Positions 1 to 10,943 of a DNA stretch of 64,000 nucleotides are shown one piece after another (position 1 is the stretch's first letter; each line of letters opens with the position of its first letter). The DNA lies in NCBI RefSeq assembly GCF_900068895.1, contig NZ_CDPK01000003.1, positions 416,456 to 480,455 of the forward strand, given 5' to 3'. The notes under the pieces were generated by a model. It worked only from the letters and a program-made list of their open reading frames with translations, was not told the origin of the DNA and did no database searches. The stretch is from Erwinia sp. ErVv1 (GTDB taxonomy: Bacteria; Pseudomonadota; Gammaproteobacteria; Enterobacterales; Enterobacteriaceae). Both the position numbers and the translations under genes were made by a program.

Positions 1-122
1 CTAGCCGGTAAATGCAGGGCTTACCCACCGGCAAAGCAGAAATTGCAGCCCGCACAACTAGCCGGTAAATGCAGGGCTTACCCACCGGCAGAGCAGAAAT
101 GGCAGCCCATACAACTAGCCGG
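1..122. repeat. 57-bp tandem repeat downstream of mfd
   Basis: Two consecutive 57-bp units (1-57 and 58-114) differ at only a few positions, and a third begins at 115 and breaks off after about 8 bases. Each unit starts with CTAGCCGG and contains a GCAGGGCTTACCCACCGGC core. The array ends close to the 3' end of mfd and may continue to the left of the window. No coding function is apparent. A second, different array lies between pepT and roxA. Confidence 0.8.
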
Positions 123-136
123 AGCATCAGCTCCAA

Positions 137-3100
137 TCAGGCTGCATTCGCCAGAATCTGCCCCATAAACTCCCGCACCCACTTCATTCGTGCCTTACGC
201 TCACCAAGATCGCGGATAAACTTCAGCTTCGACGGGCCATCCAGCTGCCAGTGTTTTGGTTCCTTCTGCAACAGCCCAATAAGCCAGCCGGGATCGGCCC
301 GGTTCTTCTCGGCAAACTCGATGAAACCGCCTTTCTCGCTCGCCTCGATGCGGCGGATACCCAGCTGCTTCGCCACCATACGCAACGCCGCAATGTCCAA
401 CAGATTACGGGCGGCATCCGGCAGCTGACCGAAGCGATCGATCAGCTCCACCTTCAAATCTTCCAGAGCGCCTTCTTCCCCGGCGCTGGCAATGCGCTTA
501 TAGAATGACAGACGGGTACTGACGTCGGGAATGAAATCATCCGGCAGCAGAGACGGCATACGCAACTCGACCTCCGTCTGGCCGTTGGTCAAATCCTCCA
601 GCGAAGGCTCCCGGCCCTCCTTCAACGCATCAACGGCGTTCTCCAGCAGCTCCATATACAGAGAAAAGCCAATGGTTTCCATCTGGCCGCTCTGATCCTC
701 GCCAAGCAGTTCGCCCGCGCCGCGAATTTCCAAATCGTGGGTAGCCAGCGCAAAGCCCGCCCCTAAATCCTCCAGCGAGGCGATGGCTTCCAGCCGCTTC
801 TGAGCATCGCCGGTCATCGCTTTTGGATGCGGCGTCAGCAGCCAGGCATAGGCCTGATGGTGTGAGCGACCTACGCGCCCGCGCAGCTGGTGAAGCTGGG
901 CAAGACCGAAGCGATCGGCGCGCTCGATAATAATGGTATTGGCAGTCGGAATATCAATTCCGGTCTCAATGATGGTCGTACAAACCAGCACGTTAAAACG
1001 CTGATGGTGGAAATCATTCATCACGCGTTCCAAATCCCGCTCGCGCATCTGGCCGTGCCCGATGGCAACGCGAGCTTCAGGCACCAGCTCCGACAGACGG
1101 TTCGCCGCTTTCTCGATATTCTCAACGTCGTTATACAGATAATAAACCTGACCGCCGCGCAGCACCTCACGCAGAATCGCCTCGCGCACGGCTAAATCGT
1201 CATACTGACGCACGAAGGTTTTTACCGCCAGACGACGCGCCGGAGGCGTGGCGATAATCGAGAGGTCACGCATGCCGCTCATCGCCATATTCAGCGTACG
1301 CGGGATCGGCGTGGCCGTCAGCGTCAGAATATCGACATCGGCCCGCATCGCCTTAATGCGCTCCTTGTGGCGCACGCCAAAACGGTGCTCCTCATCGACA
1401 ATCAGCAGCCCTAAATCGCGCCACTTCAGTTCGCTGGCCAGCAGCTTATGGGTGCCAATCAGGATATCGATCTTGCCTTCCCGCGCCTCTTCCAGAATCT
1501 GCGTCTGCTCCTTAGCGGTGCGGAATCGGGACAGCATCTCTATGCGTACCGGCCAGTTGGCGAAGCGATCGCGGAAATTATCATAGTGCTGCTGAGCGAG
1601 CAGGGTGGTGGGGACCAGTACCGCCACCTGCTTGTGGTTTTCAACCGACAGGAAAGCCGCACGCATGGCGACTTCAGTCTTCCCAAAGCCCACGTCGCCG
1701 CAAACCAGCCGATCCATTGCCAGCGGCTGACACATATCACTCAGCACGGCATTGATCGCCTGGGCCTGATCGGGCGTGGTTTCAAACGGGAAGCTCTCGC
1801 AGAACAGCTGATACTGCTCGCGGTCATGTTTGAAGGCAAAACCCGCTTTCGCCGCGCGCAGCGCGTATATGTCCAGCAGCTCTGCCGCCACGTCGCGGAC
1901 TTTTTCCGCCGCCTTTTGCCGTGCGCGTGACCAGGCGTCGCTGCCCAGCTTATGCAGGGGTGCATTTTCATCGGCGCCGCCCGCATAACGGCTGATCAGG
2001 TGCAGCGAATTAACCGGTACATAGAGCTTCGCATCGCCGGCATAGGTCAGAATCAGATACTCGGCGGTAATTCCGCCCGTTTCCAGCGTCGTCAGCCCCA
2101 TATAGCGCCCGACGCCGTGTTCCAGATGCACCACCGGCTGACCGGGATGGAGCTCGGCCAGGTTGCGGATTAGCACGTCTGGATTGATGGTGCGGCGGCT
2201 GTCCTGACGACGGCGACTGACGCGCGCGCCGAGCAGGTCACTTTCGCAGATCACTGCCCGATGGCGCAGGCCGTCAACAAAGCCGTGTTCGCTGGCCCCG
2301 ATCATCAGATAGTGCCCGCCCGGCCCGGTTTCACTCAGCGCAGCGATCGCGCGTGGAGAAATTTTGATACGGGCCAGCAGCTCCTGAAGCGCTTCGCGAC
2401 GTCCTTCGCTCTCCACGGAAAAAATCACCGGGCCGCTAAACGACTCCAGGAACTGACGGAGCGCATCGAGCGGTGCTTTAGCCTGGGCCTGCACCGCGAT
2501 ATCGGGCAGCGTCTGATAGTTCAGGTTCGTATTGGCGGCTTTTTCCGGTAGCGCTTCGCTTTTGAACTGCATGCGCGGCCATTTTTTTAGCTCGCTGAAC
2601 AGCTCATCGGTACGCATCCAGAGCAATTCGGGCGGCAGCAGAGGGCGCATTGGGTCTACGCGACGGTTTTCAAACCGGGCCGTTACCTCATGCCAGAAAC
2701 GGTCCGCACTGCCTTCCAGGTCGCCGGTATTGATCAGCAGCGTCCCGGCGGGGAGATAGCTGAATAACGGCGGCAGCGGCTGCTCGAAAAACAGCGGCTG
2801 CCAGTACTCAATCCCGGCGGGAAGGGTGCCTTTACTGACCTGCTGATAGATATGCTCAGCTTCACGCCTGACGTCAAAATGTTCGCGCCACTGGCTGCGG
2901 AACCGTTCGATGGCCGCTTTGTCCGTGGGGAATTCATGAGCAGGCAGCAGGTTAATCGCCGCGACCTCTTCCAGCGTGCGCTGGCTGTCGACGTCAAACA
3001 GACGCAGGCTGTCGATCTCGTCATCAAAGAAATCAATGCGGTAGGGCTGTTCGCTGCCCATCGGATAGAGGTCGAGCAGTGCGCCACGAATGGCATACTC

Positions 3101-3580
3101 CCCGTGCTCCATCACCTGATCAACATGGCGATAGCCCGCCTGGTCCAGCTGACTGCGCAGCGTATCGCGTGAAAGCTGCTGCCCTTTCTGCATTACCAGC
3201 GCGTGACCGTGCAGAAAACTGTGCGGGCAAACGCGCTGCATCAGCGTATTGATCGGCAGGATCAGAACGCCATGGGTCATGGCAGGCAGGTGGTAAAGGG
3301 TGGAGAGCCGCGAGGAGATAATATCCTGATGCGGAGAGAAACTGTCGAAGGGCAGCGTCTCCCAGTCTGCCAGGCTGATAACCGGCTGGTCGGTGAACTG
3401 TTTGATCTCATCAAGCAGGCGCAGCGCATTTTGCATATCGGGTGCAATCAGCACCACCGGGCCAGCATGACGTTCAATAATTTCTGCGCATTCTACTGCG
3501 CAGGCGGCGCCGGTCAGTTGACCCAGTTGACGCTGGTCACCGGCTTTCTTGGGCAGGGTATATCGACTCTGTTCAGGCAT
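137..3580 (-). CDS. mfd: Transcription-repair coupling factor Mfd
   Basis: Mfd is an ATP-dependent translocase that removes RNA polymerase stalled at lesions and recruits UvrA. At 1147 residues it has the usual family length. The N-terminal third is the UvrB-like region. The RNA polymerase-interaction segment (around LEHGVGRYMGL) is followed by a superfamily 2 helicase core with Walker A CGDVGFGKTE, the DEEH box in IVDEEHRFGV and motif VI QLRGRVGRS. The C-terminal TRCF domain runs to the end (GQILANAA). The start ATG at 3580 matches the family N terminus. It is transcribed leftward, away from lolCDE, as in E. coli. Confidence 0.98.
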   Translation of the reverse strand: MPEQSRYTLPKKAGDQRQLGQLTGAACAVECAEIIERHAGPVVLIAPDMQNALRLLDEIKQFTDQPVISLADWETLPFDSFSPHQDIISSRLSTLYHLPAMTHGVLILPINTLMQRVCPHSFLHGHALVMQKGQQLSRDTLRSQLDQAGYRHVDQVMEHGEYAIRGALLDLYPMGSEQPYRIDFFDDEIDSLRLFDVDSQRTLEEVAAINLLPAHEFPTDKAAIERFRSQWREHFDVRREAEHIYQQVSKGTLPAGIEYWQPLFFEQPLPPLFSYLPAGTLLINTGDLEGSADRFWHEVTARFENRRVDPMRPLLPPELLWMRTDELFSELKKWPRMQFKSEALPEKAANTNLNYQTLPDIAVQAQAKAPLDALRQFLESFSGPVIFSVESEGRREALQELLARIKISPRAIAALSETGPGGHYLMIGASEHGFVDGLRHRAVICESDLLGARVSRRRQDSRRTINPDVLIRNLAELHPGQPVVHLEHGVGRYMGLTTLETGGITAEYLILTYAGDAKLYVPVNSLHLISRYAGGADENAPLHKLGSDAWSRARQKAAEKVRDVAAELLDIYALRAAKAGFAFKHDREQYQLFCESFPFETTPDQAQAINAVLSDMCQPLAMDRLVCGDVGFGKTEVAMRAAFLSVENHKQVAVLVPTTLLAQQHYDNFRDRFANWPVRIEMLSRFRTAKEQTQILEEAREGKIDILIGTHKLLASELKWRDLGLLIVDEEHRFGVRHKERIKAMRADVDILTLTATPIPRTLNMAMSGMRDLSIIATPPARRLAVKTFVRQYDDLAVREAILREVLRGGQVYYLYNDVENIEKAANRLSELVPEARVAIGHGQMRERDLERVMNDFHHQRFNVLVCTTIIETGIDIPTANTIIIERADRFGLAQLHQLRGRVGRSHHQAYAWLLTPHPKAMTGDAQKRLEAIASLEDLGAGFALATHDLEIRGAGELLGEDQSGQMETIGFSLYMELLENAVDALKEGREPSLEDLTNGQTEVELRMPSLLPDDFIPDVSTRLSFYKRIASAGEEGALEDLKVELIDRFGQLPDAARNLLDIAALRMVAKQLGIRRIEASEKGGFIEFAEKNRADPGWLIGLLQKEPKHWQLDGPSKLKFIRDLGERKARMKWVREFMGQILANAA

Positions 3581-3659
3581 AATCTCTCAGGCAGTCTCTT
3601 CGCAGTAGGGAGAGCGGGACACAGGCAGTGTTCCCGATTCAGCTCACCGGAGTATACCT

Positions 3660-3869
3660 CTATTTTGGAGATTGTTGGGTGTAGTGCATTCTGGGTCGGT
3701 CAATATTTGCCCACACCAGTTCATTTTCGGCATGATAGCTGTGATTCCCATCGTCCCATTTAACGTAGTAGCCCGCCGGGGCGGCACCCTGTTCAAAGAC
3801 GTTAACCACCAGTCCCTTAATTTCTCCCGTTTTATGCCTGACGATGCTGCCTTTAGGATATTTTGACAT
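3660..3869 (-). CDS. Small hypothetical protein, beta-rich
   Basis: This 69-residue protein begins MSKYPKGSIVRHKTGEIKG. The KGSIVRHKTGEIKGLVVNV opening followed by GYYVKWDDGNHSYHAENELV suggests a small SH3- or Tudor-like beta barrel, as in other short proteins that start KxGDxVxxKxG. That fold is inferred from the pattern only. The start is supported by an AGGGGTAAAG ribosome site directly upstream. It lies between mfd and lolC, is co-directional with mfd and could share its transcript. Function is unknown. Confidence 0.7.
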   Translation of the reverse strand: MSKYPKGSIVRHKTGEIKGLVVNVFEQGAAPAGYYVKWDDGNHSYHAENELVWANIDRPRMHYTQQSPK

Positions 3870-4142
3870 CTTTACCCCTCACCATTCCGCTCTTCGACCC
3901 CGTTTCCCGCTCGCGTCATACCCTCTCTTTCAGAGGGGTTTTATAAGTTTACGCTGGTTATTGCTGGTTAATCACGCAAATAGCGCATAATTTTTGTTCG
4001 CCTGGCGTGTGCCAGACATCTCTGTTGTTTTTGCTGACAAAACAAAGCAGCCCGCTCAGCGGCTTAGAGGTTCCATAACGCCCGGCTAACCTTTATTATC
4101 TTCGATCACTTTTCGCCATCGATTCGCTAAAAGACGGAATAC

Positions 4143-5342
4143 ATGTATCAACCTGTCGCGTTATTTATTGGCCTGCGCTATATGCGCGGACGAGCTTCAG
4201 ACCGCTTTGGGCGGTTTGTCTCCTGGCTTTCGGCCATCGGCATCACGCTGGGGGTGCTGGCGCTGGTCACCGTACTCTCGGTGATGAACGGATTTGAGCA
4301 CGAGCTGGAAAAAAGCACCCTGAACCTGATGCCGCAGGCGCTCATTGCGTCCGACACGGGATCGATCAATCCCCAGCAAACGCCCGTCAGTGAGCTAAAG
4401 CTACAGGGCGTCAGCCGCATCGCGCCGCTCACCACCGGTGACGTGGTCCTGCAAAGCGCCCGCAGCGTCGGAGTGGGGGTGATGCTCGGTATCAATCCCG
4501 ATGAGCCGGACCCGCTGACGCCCTCGCTGGTTAACGTCAGCCAGACCGTGCTCCAGCCCGGTCAGTACAACGTCATTATGGGTGAGCAGCTGGCGAACCA
4601 GCTCGGCGTGAAGCGCGGTGAGCAGATCCGCCTGATGGTGCCTTCGGCCAGCCAGTTTACGCCAATGGGCCGACTGCCCAGCCAGCGCCTGTTTACGGTT
4701 GCCGGCACCTACGCGGCAAACAGCGAGGTCGATGGCTATCAGATTCTGGTGAACCAGCAGGACGCATCGCGTCTGATGCGCTATCCGGCAGGAAACATCA
4801 CCGGCTGGCGCCTGTGGCTGGATAAACCGCTACAGGTGGATACGCTCAGTCAGCAAACGCTGCCCAAAGGTCTGGTATGGAAAGACTGGCGCGAGCGCAA
4901 AGGCGAGCTGTTCCAGGCCGTGCGGATGGAAAAAAATATGATGGGGCTACTGCTCAGCCTGATTGTCGCCGTGGCCGCCTTTAACATTATCACCTCGCTG
5001 GGGCTGTTAATTATGGAAAAGCAGGGTGAAGTGGCGATCCTGCAGACCCAGGGTCTGACCCGTCGCCAGATTGTGATGGTGTTTATGGTGCAGGGCGCAA
5101 CGGCAGGCATCGTTGGCTCGGTACTTGGCGCGCTGCTTGGCGTGCTGCTGGCCAGCCAGCTGAATAATCTGATGCCGCTAATTGGCGCGTTCCTCGACGG
5201 CGCGGCGCTGCCGGTGGAGATCTCTGTTTCGCAGGTAGTGACCATTGTGATTTCCGCGATGGTGGTTGCCTTGCTTTCAACGCTTTATCCTTCCTGGCGC
5301 GCGGCCGCCGTTCAACCCGCAGAGGCTTTACGTTATGAGTAA
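4143..5342 (+). CDS. lolC: Lipoprotein-releasing ABC transporter permease LolC
   Basis: LolC is an inner-membrane subunit of LolCDE, which extracts outer-membrane lipoproteins and hands them to LolA. The 399-residue protein has the MacB/FtsX-like layout: a transmembrane helix near residues 25-47, a large periplasmic domain, and three helices in the last third, ending in [17 protein letters not shown]. It is the first gene of a tight operon: its stop overlaps the lolD start by eight bases. Confidence 0.97.
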   Translation: MYQPVALFIGLRYMRGRASDRFGRFVSWLSAIGITLGVLALVTVLSVMNGFEHELEKSTLNLMPQALIASDTGSINPQQTPVSELKLQGVSRIAPLTTGDVVLQSARSVGVGVMLGINPDEPDPLTPSLVNVSQTVLQPGQYNVIMGEQLANQLGVKRGEQIRLMVPSASQFTPMGRLPSQRLFTVAGTYAANSEVDGYQILVNQQDASRLMRYPAGNITGWRLWLDKPLQVDTLSQQTLPKGLVWKDWRERKGELFQAVRMEKNMMGLLLSLIVAVAAFNIITSLGLLIMEKQGEVAILQTQGLTRRQIVMVFMVQGATAGIVGSVLGALLGVLLASQLNNLMPLIGAFLDGAALPVEISVSQVVTIVISAMVVALLSTLYPSWRAAAVQPAEALRYE

Positions 5343-6039
5343 CCCGATGTTGTTGCAGTGCAAAAACCTGTGCAAACGCTATCAGGAAGGAACGGTTCAG
5401 ACTGACGTGCTGCGTAACGTTTCATTCAATATGGCTCCCGGTGAGCTGACGGCGATTGTCGGCAGCTCCGGCTCCGGTAAAAGTACGCTGATGCACCTGC
5501 TGGGGGGGCTGGATACGCCCACCTCGGGAGAGGTGGTATTCAATGACCGCTCACTGAATGTGCTCTCATCTGCAGCAAAAGCGGAGTTACGCAATCGCGA
5601 ACTCGGCTTTATCTACCAGTTCCACCATCTGCTGCCGGACTTTAGCGCGCTGGAAAATGTCGCCATGCCGCTGCTGATTGGCAAAGCCAGTCAGAGTGAG
5701 GCCGAGGGTAAGGCGCGCGAAATGCTGGCGGCCGTTGGCCTGGAAAAACGTGCGGCGCATCGCCCCTCTGAGCTCTCCGGCGGCGAACGTCAACGGGTGG
5801 CGATTGCCCGCGCGCTGGTTAATAATCCGCGGCTGGTTCTGGCGGACGAGCCGACGGGTAACCTGGACGCGCGCAATGCCGATGCCATTTTCGACCTGCT
5901 GGGCGAACTGAATGTGCGTCAGGGGACCGCGTTCCTGGTCGTCACCCACGATCTTAACCTGGCGAAACGCCTGACCCGGCAGATGGAAATGCGCGACGGT
6001 GAGCTCAGCGAGCATGTCACGCTGGCAGGAACGCGCTGA
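5335..6039 (+). CDS. lolD: Lipoprotein-releasing ABC transporter ATPase LolD
   Basis: LolD is the cytoplasmic ATPase of LolCDE. The start was placed at [14 protein letters not shown] (234 residues), because the upstream in-frame extension lies inside the lolC coding region and the family begins here. Walker A (GSSGSGKST), the LolD-type Q-loop [18 protein letters not shown], signature LSGGERQR and Walker [10 protein letters not shown] are all present. It overlaps lolC at its start and lolE by one base (TGATG), so translational coupling is likely. Confidence 0.97.
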   Translation: MSNPMLLQCKNLCKRYQEGTVQTDVLRNVSFNMAPGELTAIVGSSGSGKSTLMHLLGGLDTPTSGEVVFNDRSLNVLSSAAKAELRNRELGFIYQFHHLLPDFSALENVAMPLLIGKASQSEAEGKAREMLAAVGLEKRAAHRPSELSGGERQRVAIARALVNNPRLVLADEPTGNLDARNADAIFDLLGELNVRQGTAFLVVTHDLNLAKRLTRQMEMRDGELSEHVTLAGTR

Positions 6040-7280
6040 TGGGATCGCTCTCTCTTCTTCTTGGACTGCGCTTTAGCCGTGGTCGCCGCCGTAGCGGCAT
6101 GGTTTCGCTGATATCGGTTATCTCCACGGTCGGTATTGCGCTGGGCGTGGCGGTACTGATTGTCGGGCTGAGCGCGATGAACGGCTTTGAGCGGGAGCTC
6201 AACAACCGCATTCTGGCGGTGGTGCCCCACGGTGAGATCGAGCCGGTGAATCAGCCCTTTACCGGCTGGCAGAGCCTGCTGCCGAAAATCGCTGAGGTGA
6301 ACGGCATTGCCGCCGCAGCGCCCTATATTAACTTTACCGGTCTGATTGAAAGCGGAGCAAAGCTACAGGCGGTGCAGGTTAAAGGCGTCGACCCGCAGCA
6401 GGAGAGCCGGCTGAGTGCGCTGCCCTCGTATGTACAAAATAACGCATGGAGCAGCTTCGCGGCGGGTAAGCAGCAAATTATTCTCGGGCAGGGTGTGGCA
6501 AAAAGCCTGAAGGTCAAACAGGGTGACTGGCTCTCGATTATGATCCCTAATAGCGATCCCGGTCACAAGCTGTTGCAGCCTAAACGCGTGCGTTTACAGG
6601 TCAGCGGTATACTGGCACTCAGCGGCGCGCTCGATCACAGCCTTGCGCTGGTGCCGCTGGCGGATGCCCAGCAGTACCTGGGGATGGGTGACAACGTCAC
6701 GGGCATTGCGCTTAAAATGGATAATCCCTTCAACGCTCAAAAGCTGGTGCGCGACGCGGGGGAGGTGACCCACTCCTACGTCTATATCCGCAGCTGGATT
6801 GGCACCTATGGCTACATGTACCGCGATATTCAGATGATCCGCGCTATTATGTATCTGGCGATGGTGCTGGTAATTGGCGTGGCCTGTTTTAACATCGTCT
6901 CCACGCTGGTGATGGCGGTGAAGGATAAGAGCGGGGATATCGCCGTGCTGCGCACCCTGGGCGCAAAGGATGGTCTTATTCGGGCAATATTTGTCTGGTA
7001 CGGTCTGATGGCCGGGCTGGTGGGCAGCGTAAGCGGCGTGGTGGTCGGCGTGTTGGCCGCGTTTAATCTCACGCCGATTATTCGCGGGCTTGAAACCTTA
7101 ACCGGTTATCACTTTCTGTCGGGCGATATCTATTTTATCGACTTCCTGCCCTCCGAGGTTCACTGGCTGGATGTGGCTATTGTGCTGGTCACCTCGCTGG
7201 TACTCAGCCTGATTGCCAGCTGGTATCCGGCCCGCCGCGCCAGCCGCATCGACCCCGCCCGCGTGCTGAGCGGTCAATAA
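6039..7280 (+). CDS. lolE: Lipoprotein-releasing ABC transporter permease LolE
   Basis: LolE is the second inner-membrane subunit of LolCDE. The 413-residue protein has an N-terminal helix around residues 25-45, a periplasmic domain, three C-terminal helices and the ending [18 protein letters not shown]. It is homologous to LolC but distinct, as expected for the enterobacterial heteromeric complex. It starts in the TGATG overlap with lolD. In E. coli nagK follows; here cobB follows directly and nagK is absent. Confidence 0.97.
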   Translation: MGSLSLLLGLRFSRGRRRSGMVSLISVISTVGIALGVAVLIVGLSAMNGFERELNNRILAVVPHGEIEPVNQPFTGWQSLLPKIAEVNGIAAAAPYINFTGLIESGAKLQAVQVKGVDPQQESRLSALPSYVQNNAWSSFAAGKQQIILGQGVAKSLKVKQGDWLSIMIPNSDPGHKLLQPKRVRLQVSGILALSGALDHSLALVPLADAQQYLGMGDNVTGIALKMDNPFNAQKLVRDAGEVTHSYVYIRSWIGTYGYMYRDIQMIRAIMYLAMVLVIGVACFNIVSTLVMAVKDKSGDIAVLRTLGAKDGLIRAIFVWYGLMAGLVGSVSGVVVGVLAAFNLTPIIRGLETLTGYHFLSGDIYFIDFLPSEVHWLDVAIVLVTSLVLSLIASWYPARRASRIDPARVLSGQ

Positions 7281-7344
7281 ACGGGAATCAGGCCTCAGGC
7301 GTGCGCGGTTGCGCGTACGTCTGCACGTTAAGGATCAAGAAATT

Positions 7345-8181
7345 ATGATGCGAACACCCCGTCGCCGGCTGAGGCTGGCACGTTACAAGAAAACCCGACG
7401 CCAGGTGCACCAGCGCTTTCGCCAGCGCATCTTTGAACGCGATCGCACGCTGGAAATCGCCCGTCATCCTCTGCCTCGCGTGGTGGTTCTGACCGGCGCC
7501 GGGATCTCAGCTGAGTCCGGTATCCGCACCTTTCGCGCTGCCGATGGCCTGTGGGAAGACCACAAGGTGGAAGACGTAGCCACGCCGGAGGGCTTTGCCC
7601 GCGATGCGCAGCAGGTGCAGAATTTCTACAATGCCCGTCGTCGCCAGCTTCAGCAGCCTGAGATCCAGCCCAATGCCGCCCATCTGGCGCTGGCCGAGCT
7701 GGAAGCTGCGCTGGGGGACAATTTCCTGCTGGTTACGCAGAATATCGATAACCTGCATGAGCGGGCGGGCAACCGCAATATCATTCATATGCATGGCGAG
7801 CTGCTTAAAGTGCGCTGCGTCAGCAGCGGCCAGCTGCTGCACTGGGCTGAGGACGTCAAGCCTGATGACCGCTGCCACTGCTGTCAGTTTCCTGCCGTGC
7901 TGCGCCCGCACGTGGTGTGGTTTGGTGAGATGCCGCTGCAGATGGATGAAATTTACGACGCGCTGGGCAAGGCCGATTATTTTATCGCCATTGGCACTTC
8001 CGGTCATGTCTATCCGGCAGCGGGATTTGTGCACGAGGCGAAACTGCAGGGCGCGCACACCGTAGAGCTGAATCTTGAGCCAAGCCAGGTGGGCAGTGAA
8101 TTTCAGGACAAAGAGTATGGCCTGGCCAGCGAGGTCGTACCGGCTTTTGTCCGTAGCCTGCTGGACAAGATCGGCAAATAA
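7345..8181 (+). CDS. cobB: NAD-dependent protein deacylase CobB (sirtuin)
   Basis: CobB removes acetyl and succinyl groups from lysines using NAD. Sirtuin motifs are all present: [14 protein letters not shown] near residue 51, [12 protein letters not shown], the catalytic histidine in HMHGELLKV, a zinc site (RC..., CHCCQF) and [13 protein letters not shown]. The start is one of two adjacent ATGs (7345 or 7348) with AGGA about 10 bases upstream; a longer TTG start at 7309 is less likely. The basic N-terminal extension ([15 protein letters not shown]) is typical of the long enterobacterial isoform. Confidence 0.95.
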   Translation: MMRTPRRRLRLARYKKTRRQVHQRFRQRIFERDRTLEIARHPLPRVVVLTGAGISAESGIRTFRAADGLWEDHKVEDVATPEGFARDAQQVQNFYNARRRQLQQPEIQPNAAHLALAELEAALGDNFLLVTQNIDNLHERAGNRNIIHMHGELLKVRCVSSGQLLHWAEDVKPDDRCHCCQFPAVLRPHVVWFGEMPLQMDEIYDALGKADYFIAIGTSGHVYPAAGFVHEAKLQGAHTVELNLEPSQVGSEFQDKEYGLASEVVPAFVRSLLDKIGK

Positions 8182-8199
8182 TTCGGCTTATTATACGCG

Positions 8200-8230
8200 G
8201 CAGGCTGGACTCCCGATAAAGCCAGCCTGC
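8200..8230 (+). terminator. Hairpin downstream of cobB
   Basis: A perfect 9-bp stem (GCAGGCTGG / CCAGCCTGC) with a 13-nt loop lies 18 bases after the cobB stop. No T-run follows, so it may protect the mRNA end rather than act as an intrinsic terminator. The rest of 8182-8396 has no supported gene. Confidence 0.4.
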
Positions 8231-8396
8231 TGCGCTGAAGTTTGAGCGCGTAAAGGCAGGTTGCTGCCTGAGCGCTCACCCGCAGGTTGCCGCGTGCATC
8301 AATGCCCGAACCGGGGCGCCAGTTAGAGGCGTCACGGCTTATCTGCGTGGTATATCAGGGCGTGGTGTATCAGGCAACCCGGTTAAGCAGGGAACC

Positions 8397-8774
8397 TTAG
8401 CGGTCGGGAATACTAATGGTCAGTCCGGCTTCATCGGTATAGGGTTTTGTGACCCAGCGTCTTTTCTTATAGTCATACTCTGTCGTGTTATATTTACGTT
8501 CGGCATAGGGTTCAACGGTAATGTCTGAAGATGAACGCATGGCTTTGTGAGAGAGTAAGTAACATTTTTCCGAACTGATTTTGTCTCCCCGCTTTTCAAT
8601 CTCTTCTGTTATCCTCAGCACCTCAGACCCGGTATTATTTCTTTCGCCCAGGGCGATGCATAAATCAGTTTCTGAGAGTTCGGAGAGCTTTTCCGTTGAT
8701 ACGCTATAGTGGGAACAGCCCGAAAGAAAAAGAAATATAAAAGGGAGAAGGGCGGAGGTTTTTTTATTTTTCAT
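8397..8774 (-). CDS. Hypothetical lipoprotein
   Basis: This 125-residue protein opens with a basic N terminus and hydrophobic stretch ending in the lipobox LSGC, with the lipidated cysteine at position 20. A Ser follows the cysteine, so outer-membrane sorting by the neighbouring Lol system is expected. The remainder is polar and charged (residues 30-115) without a domain I recognise. The start ATG follows AAGGATCATTACG. It stands alone, convergent with cobB, and is more AT-rich than its neighbours, which may indicate recent acquisition. Confidence 0.75.
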   Translation of the reverse strand: MKNKKTSALLPFIFLFLSGCSHYSVSTEKLSELSETDLCIALGERNNTGSEVLRITEEIEKRGDKISSEKCYLLSHKAMRSSSDITVEPYAERKYNTTEYDYKKRRWVTKPYTDEAGLTISIPDR

Positions 8775-9189
8775 CGTAATGATCCTTATTATGATGTCAG
8801 GGGATAAATGCTAATTAACAGTTAACCTCAATGAATTTGATTAATCTGCCGTACAGGCTGAACAACCTCTCAGGCCGATCGCTTACAGCGGGACAGGGCT
8901 TTCCATACGGAGTGTTAGAGTAAATATTCCGCTGTTATGATGCAAAAAAATGCGGCCCTGTGTTTAGCGTGCATATACTCTTTCCGGCAATTTTCTCCCG
9001 CAAAAGAAAGGCAATTAACTGCGGTGCACCCAGGCTTTAGCATGAATTCAGCATTGCTTTGCCACCTATTTACTAAGGATATATTGCTATAAGTCATACG
9101 CTTTCGTTGTTAGACAGGAACGGAGGCGACTCTTATCTTTCGTCATTATTTGTCATTTCAACAGGCAATTATTTGATGAGGGAACAGTT
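8775..9189. other. Intergenic region upstream of the ABC importer
   Basis: This AT-rich stretch separates the divergent lipoprotein gene and the peptide-type ABC operon. It probably carries both promoters. GATGAGGGA at 9174-9182 is a ribosome site for the TTG start at 9190. No supported open reading frame or RNA gene was seen. Confidence 0.5.
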
Positions 9190-10893
9190 TTGAACGGGTT
9201 ACTAACCAGATTAAAAATAAAACCAGCGGGCGTAACGTCAGCAATGAATATCGCGCTGCTCAGCGGCATGATGGCTTTCTCTTCCATTGCAAACGCCGAT
9301 GAGATACTCAGGGAGGGGGTCACGCCTGCAACGGATGCCAGCCAGATCCCGGCGGCGGCAGAGCAGCGTAAAGATACCGTGGTCGCCGGTATCTCCGAAC
9401 CTCAGGGGATTTTTAATCCCTACTTTTTTGTTAACGGCTGGGACGAGAACGTCACCAACGTGATTTTCTCCCGTCTGATTGACTGGGACAGCCAGGGTAA
9501 GCTGGTGCCGGGGCTGGCAGCAAGCTGGACCGTCAGTCCTGATAATAAAGTCTATACCATCAAACTGCGCCCGAACCTGACCTTCAGCGATGGCTCTCCG
9601 CTCACCGCTGCTGACGTCGCCTTTACCCTCACCGTGCTATACGATCCGCACTATGATGGGGATACCGATATCACCCTCGCCAATATTGCCGGTGGCGCCG
9701 GGTATAAAGCCGGTAAGGCCGACAGCGTCAGTGGCCTGAAGGTGATTGACCCGCTGACGTTACAGGTCACTACCACCCAGCCAGGTGCTACCACGCTCGC
9801 AAAGATCGGCGGGCCGGTGCTGTCCAAAGCCTGGTACGGCAAAGGTTATCAGCGCGGTAATCTGGATTATCTGCGGACTCTGCACGGCAAACCGCTGGGC
9901 AACGGGCCTTACGTCTACGATAAATACCTTCCCGGTCAGGAGATCCGCTTTCACGCCAATAGCCATTTTTATCGCGGTACGCCACCCACGCCGCGCTTTA
10001 TCTATCGTGTTACGAATCCCTCTACCAACTTCCAGCTGTTCCAGACTGGCGAAACCGACTACGACGCGTTCACATCGCGTCCGGATGATATAGAGCAGCT
10101 GAAGCTGCTCGGCTTTGCCAATATAAATCTGTACGGCTCAAGTGATTACAGCAAGGTGGAATTCAACGTTCGACGTCCGGCGCTGCAGGAGGTGAAAGTG
10201 CGTCAGGCGCTGATCTACGGGCTGGACCGTCAGAAGCTGATCGATGTGGTGTATCAGGGCTACGGCAGGGTAGCTAATGAACCCATTGCGCCGATCTCCT
10301 GGGCTTATGACACCCAGGGGGTAAATCCCTATAAATACGACCCGGCGCAGGCCAGCAGGCTGCTGGATGAGGCGGGCTGGAAGCCGGGACCCGACGGTAT
10401 TCGCGTTAAAGCGGGTAAGCGGCTGGAACTGACGCTGCTGGTGAGCAAGAAAGTGCTTAATGATGCGCTGATCCCTATTGCTAAAGAGAACTGGCGGCAG
10501 ATTGGCGTGCTGCTGAAGCCGCAGGTGGTGGATTTCAATGCGCTGATGGCGCAGCGCAAAGCGGGTAACTATGACCTGGCCTCTTTCAGTACCAGTACGC
10601 TGAACGACCCCCACGACGGCGTCTGGGACTTCTACAGTACCGAGGCGAAAGAGTCCGGGTATAACAATCCGCAGGTCGACAAGCTTATCGGCGAGGGTAA
10701 TGCGGTGCTGGACGTTGATAAACGTAAACCCATTTATCATCAGCTATACCAGGTGCTGGCAGCCGATCCGCCGGCGATCCTGCTGGGCTACCGGCAGATC
10801 CTCTCGGCAAGCAGCGCCAGGGTCAGCGGCTTTAAACCCGATATCTATAACGGGCTCACCGGCAGCCTGCCGGATGTGAAAATCACCCGATAA
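9190..10893 (+). CDS. ABC transporter substrate-binding protein, family 5 (peptide/nickel type)
   Basis: This 567-residue periplasmic protein binds the substrate of the adjacent importer. A signal peptide (hydrophobic MNIALLSGMMAFSSIA, cleavage after ANA) precedes a family 5 domain: AASWTVSPDNKVYTIKLRPNLTFSDG-type entry, then VRQALIYGLDRQKLIDVVYQG. The TTG start is chosen because GAGGGA lies about 7 bases upstream; an ATG at 9244 would also leave a signal peptide. The ligand cannot be read from the sequence: oligopeptides are the default, but opines, glutathione or nickel complexes are possible. First gene of a five-gene operon. Confidence 0.9.
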   Translation: MNGLLTRLKIKPAGVTSAMNIALLSGMMAFSSIANADEILREGVTPATDASQIPAAAEQRKDTVVAGISEPQGIFNPYFFVNGWDENVTNVIFSRLIDWDSQGKLVPGLAASWTVSPDNKVYTIKLRPNLTFSDGSPLTAADVAFTLTVLYDPHYDGDTDITLANIAGGAGYKAGKADSVSGLKVIDPLTLQVTTTQPGATTLAKIGGPVLSKAWYGKGYQRGNLDYLRTLHGKPLGNGPYVYDKYLPGQEIRFHANSHFYRGTPPTPRFIYRVTNPSTNFQLFQTGETDYDAFTSRPDDIEQLKLLGFANINLYGSSDYSKVEFNVRRPALQEVKVRQALIYGLDRQKLIDVVYQGYGRVANEPIAPISWAYDTQGVNPYKYDPAQASRLLDEAGWKPGPDGIRVKAGKRLELTLLVSKKVLNDALIPIAKENWRQIGVLLKPQVVDFNALMAQRKAGNYDLASFSTSTLNDPHDGVWDFYSTEAKESGYNNPQVDKLIGEGNAVLDVDKRKPIYHQLYQVLAADPPAILLGYRQILSASSARVSGFKPDIYNGLTGSLPDVKITR

Positions 10894-10943
10894 CCCCTCT
10901 CTGTCGCGGCCGCCGGGCGTTCCGGCGGCTGTTGGAAAACGTG

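Noticed and set aside
8182-8396. Minus-strand open stretch reading ISRDASNWRPGSGIDARG downstream of cobB
   Set aside because: It has no start codon and runs into the end of cobB in antisense; it may be a gene remnant, but the evidence is too thin.
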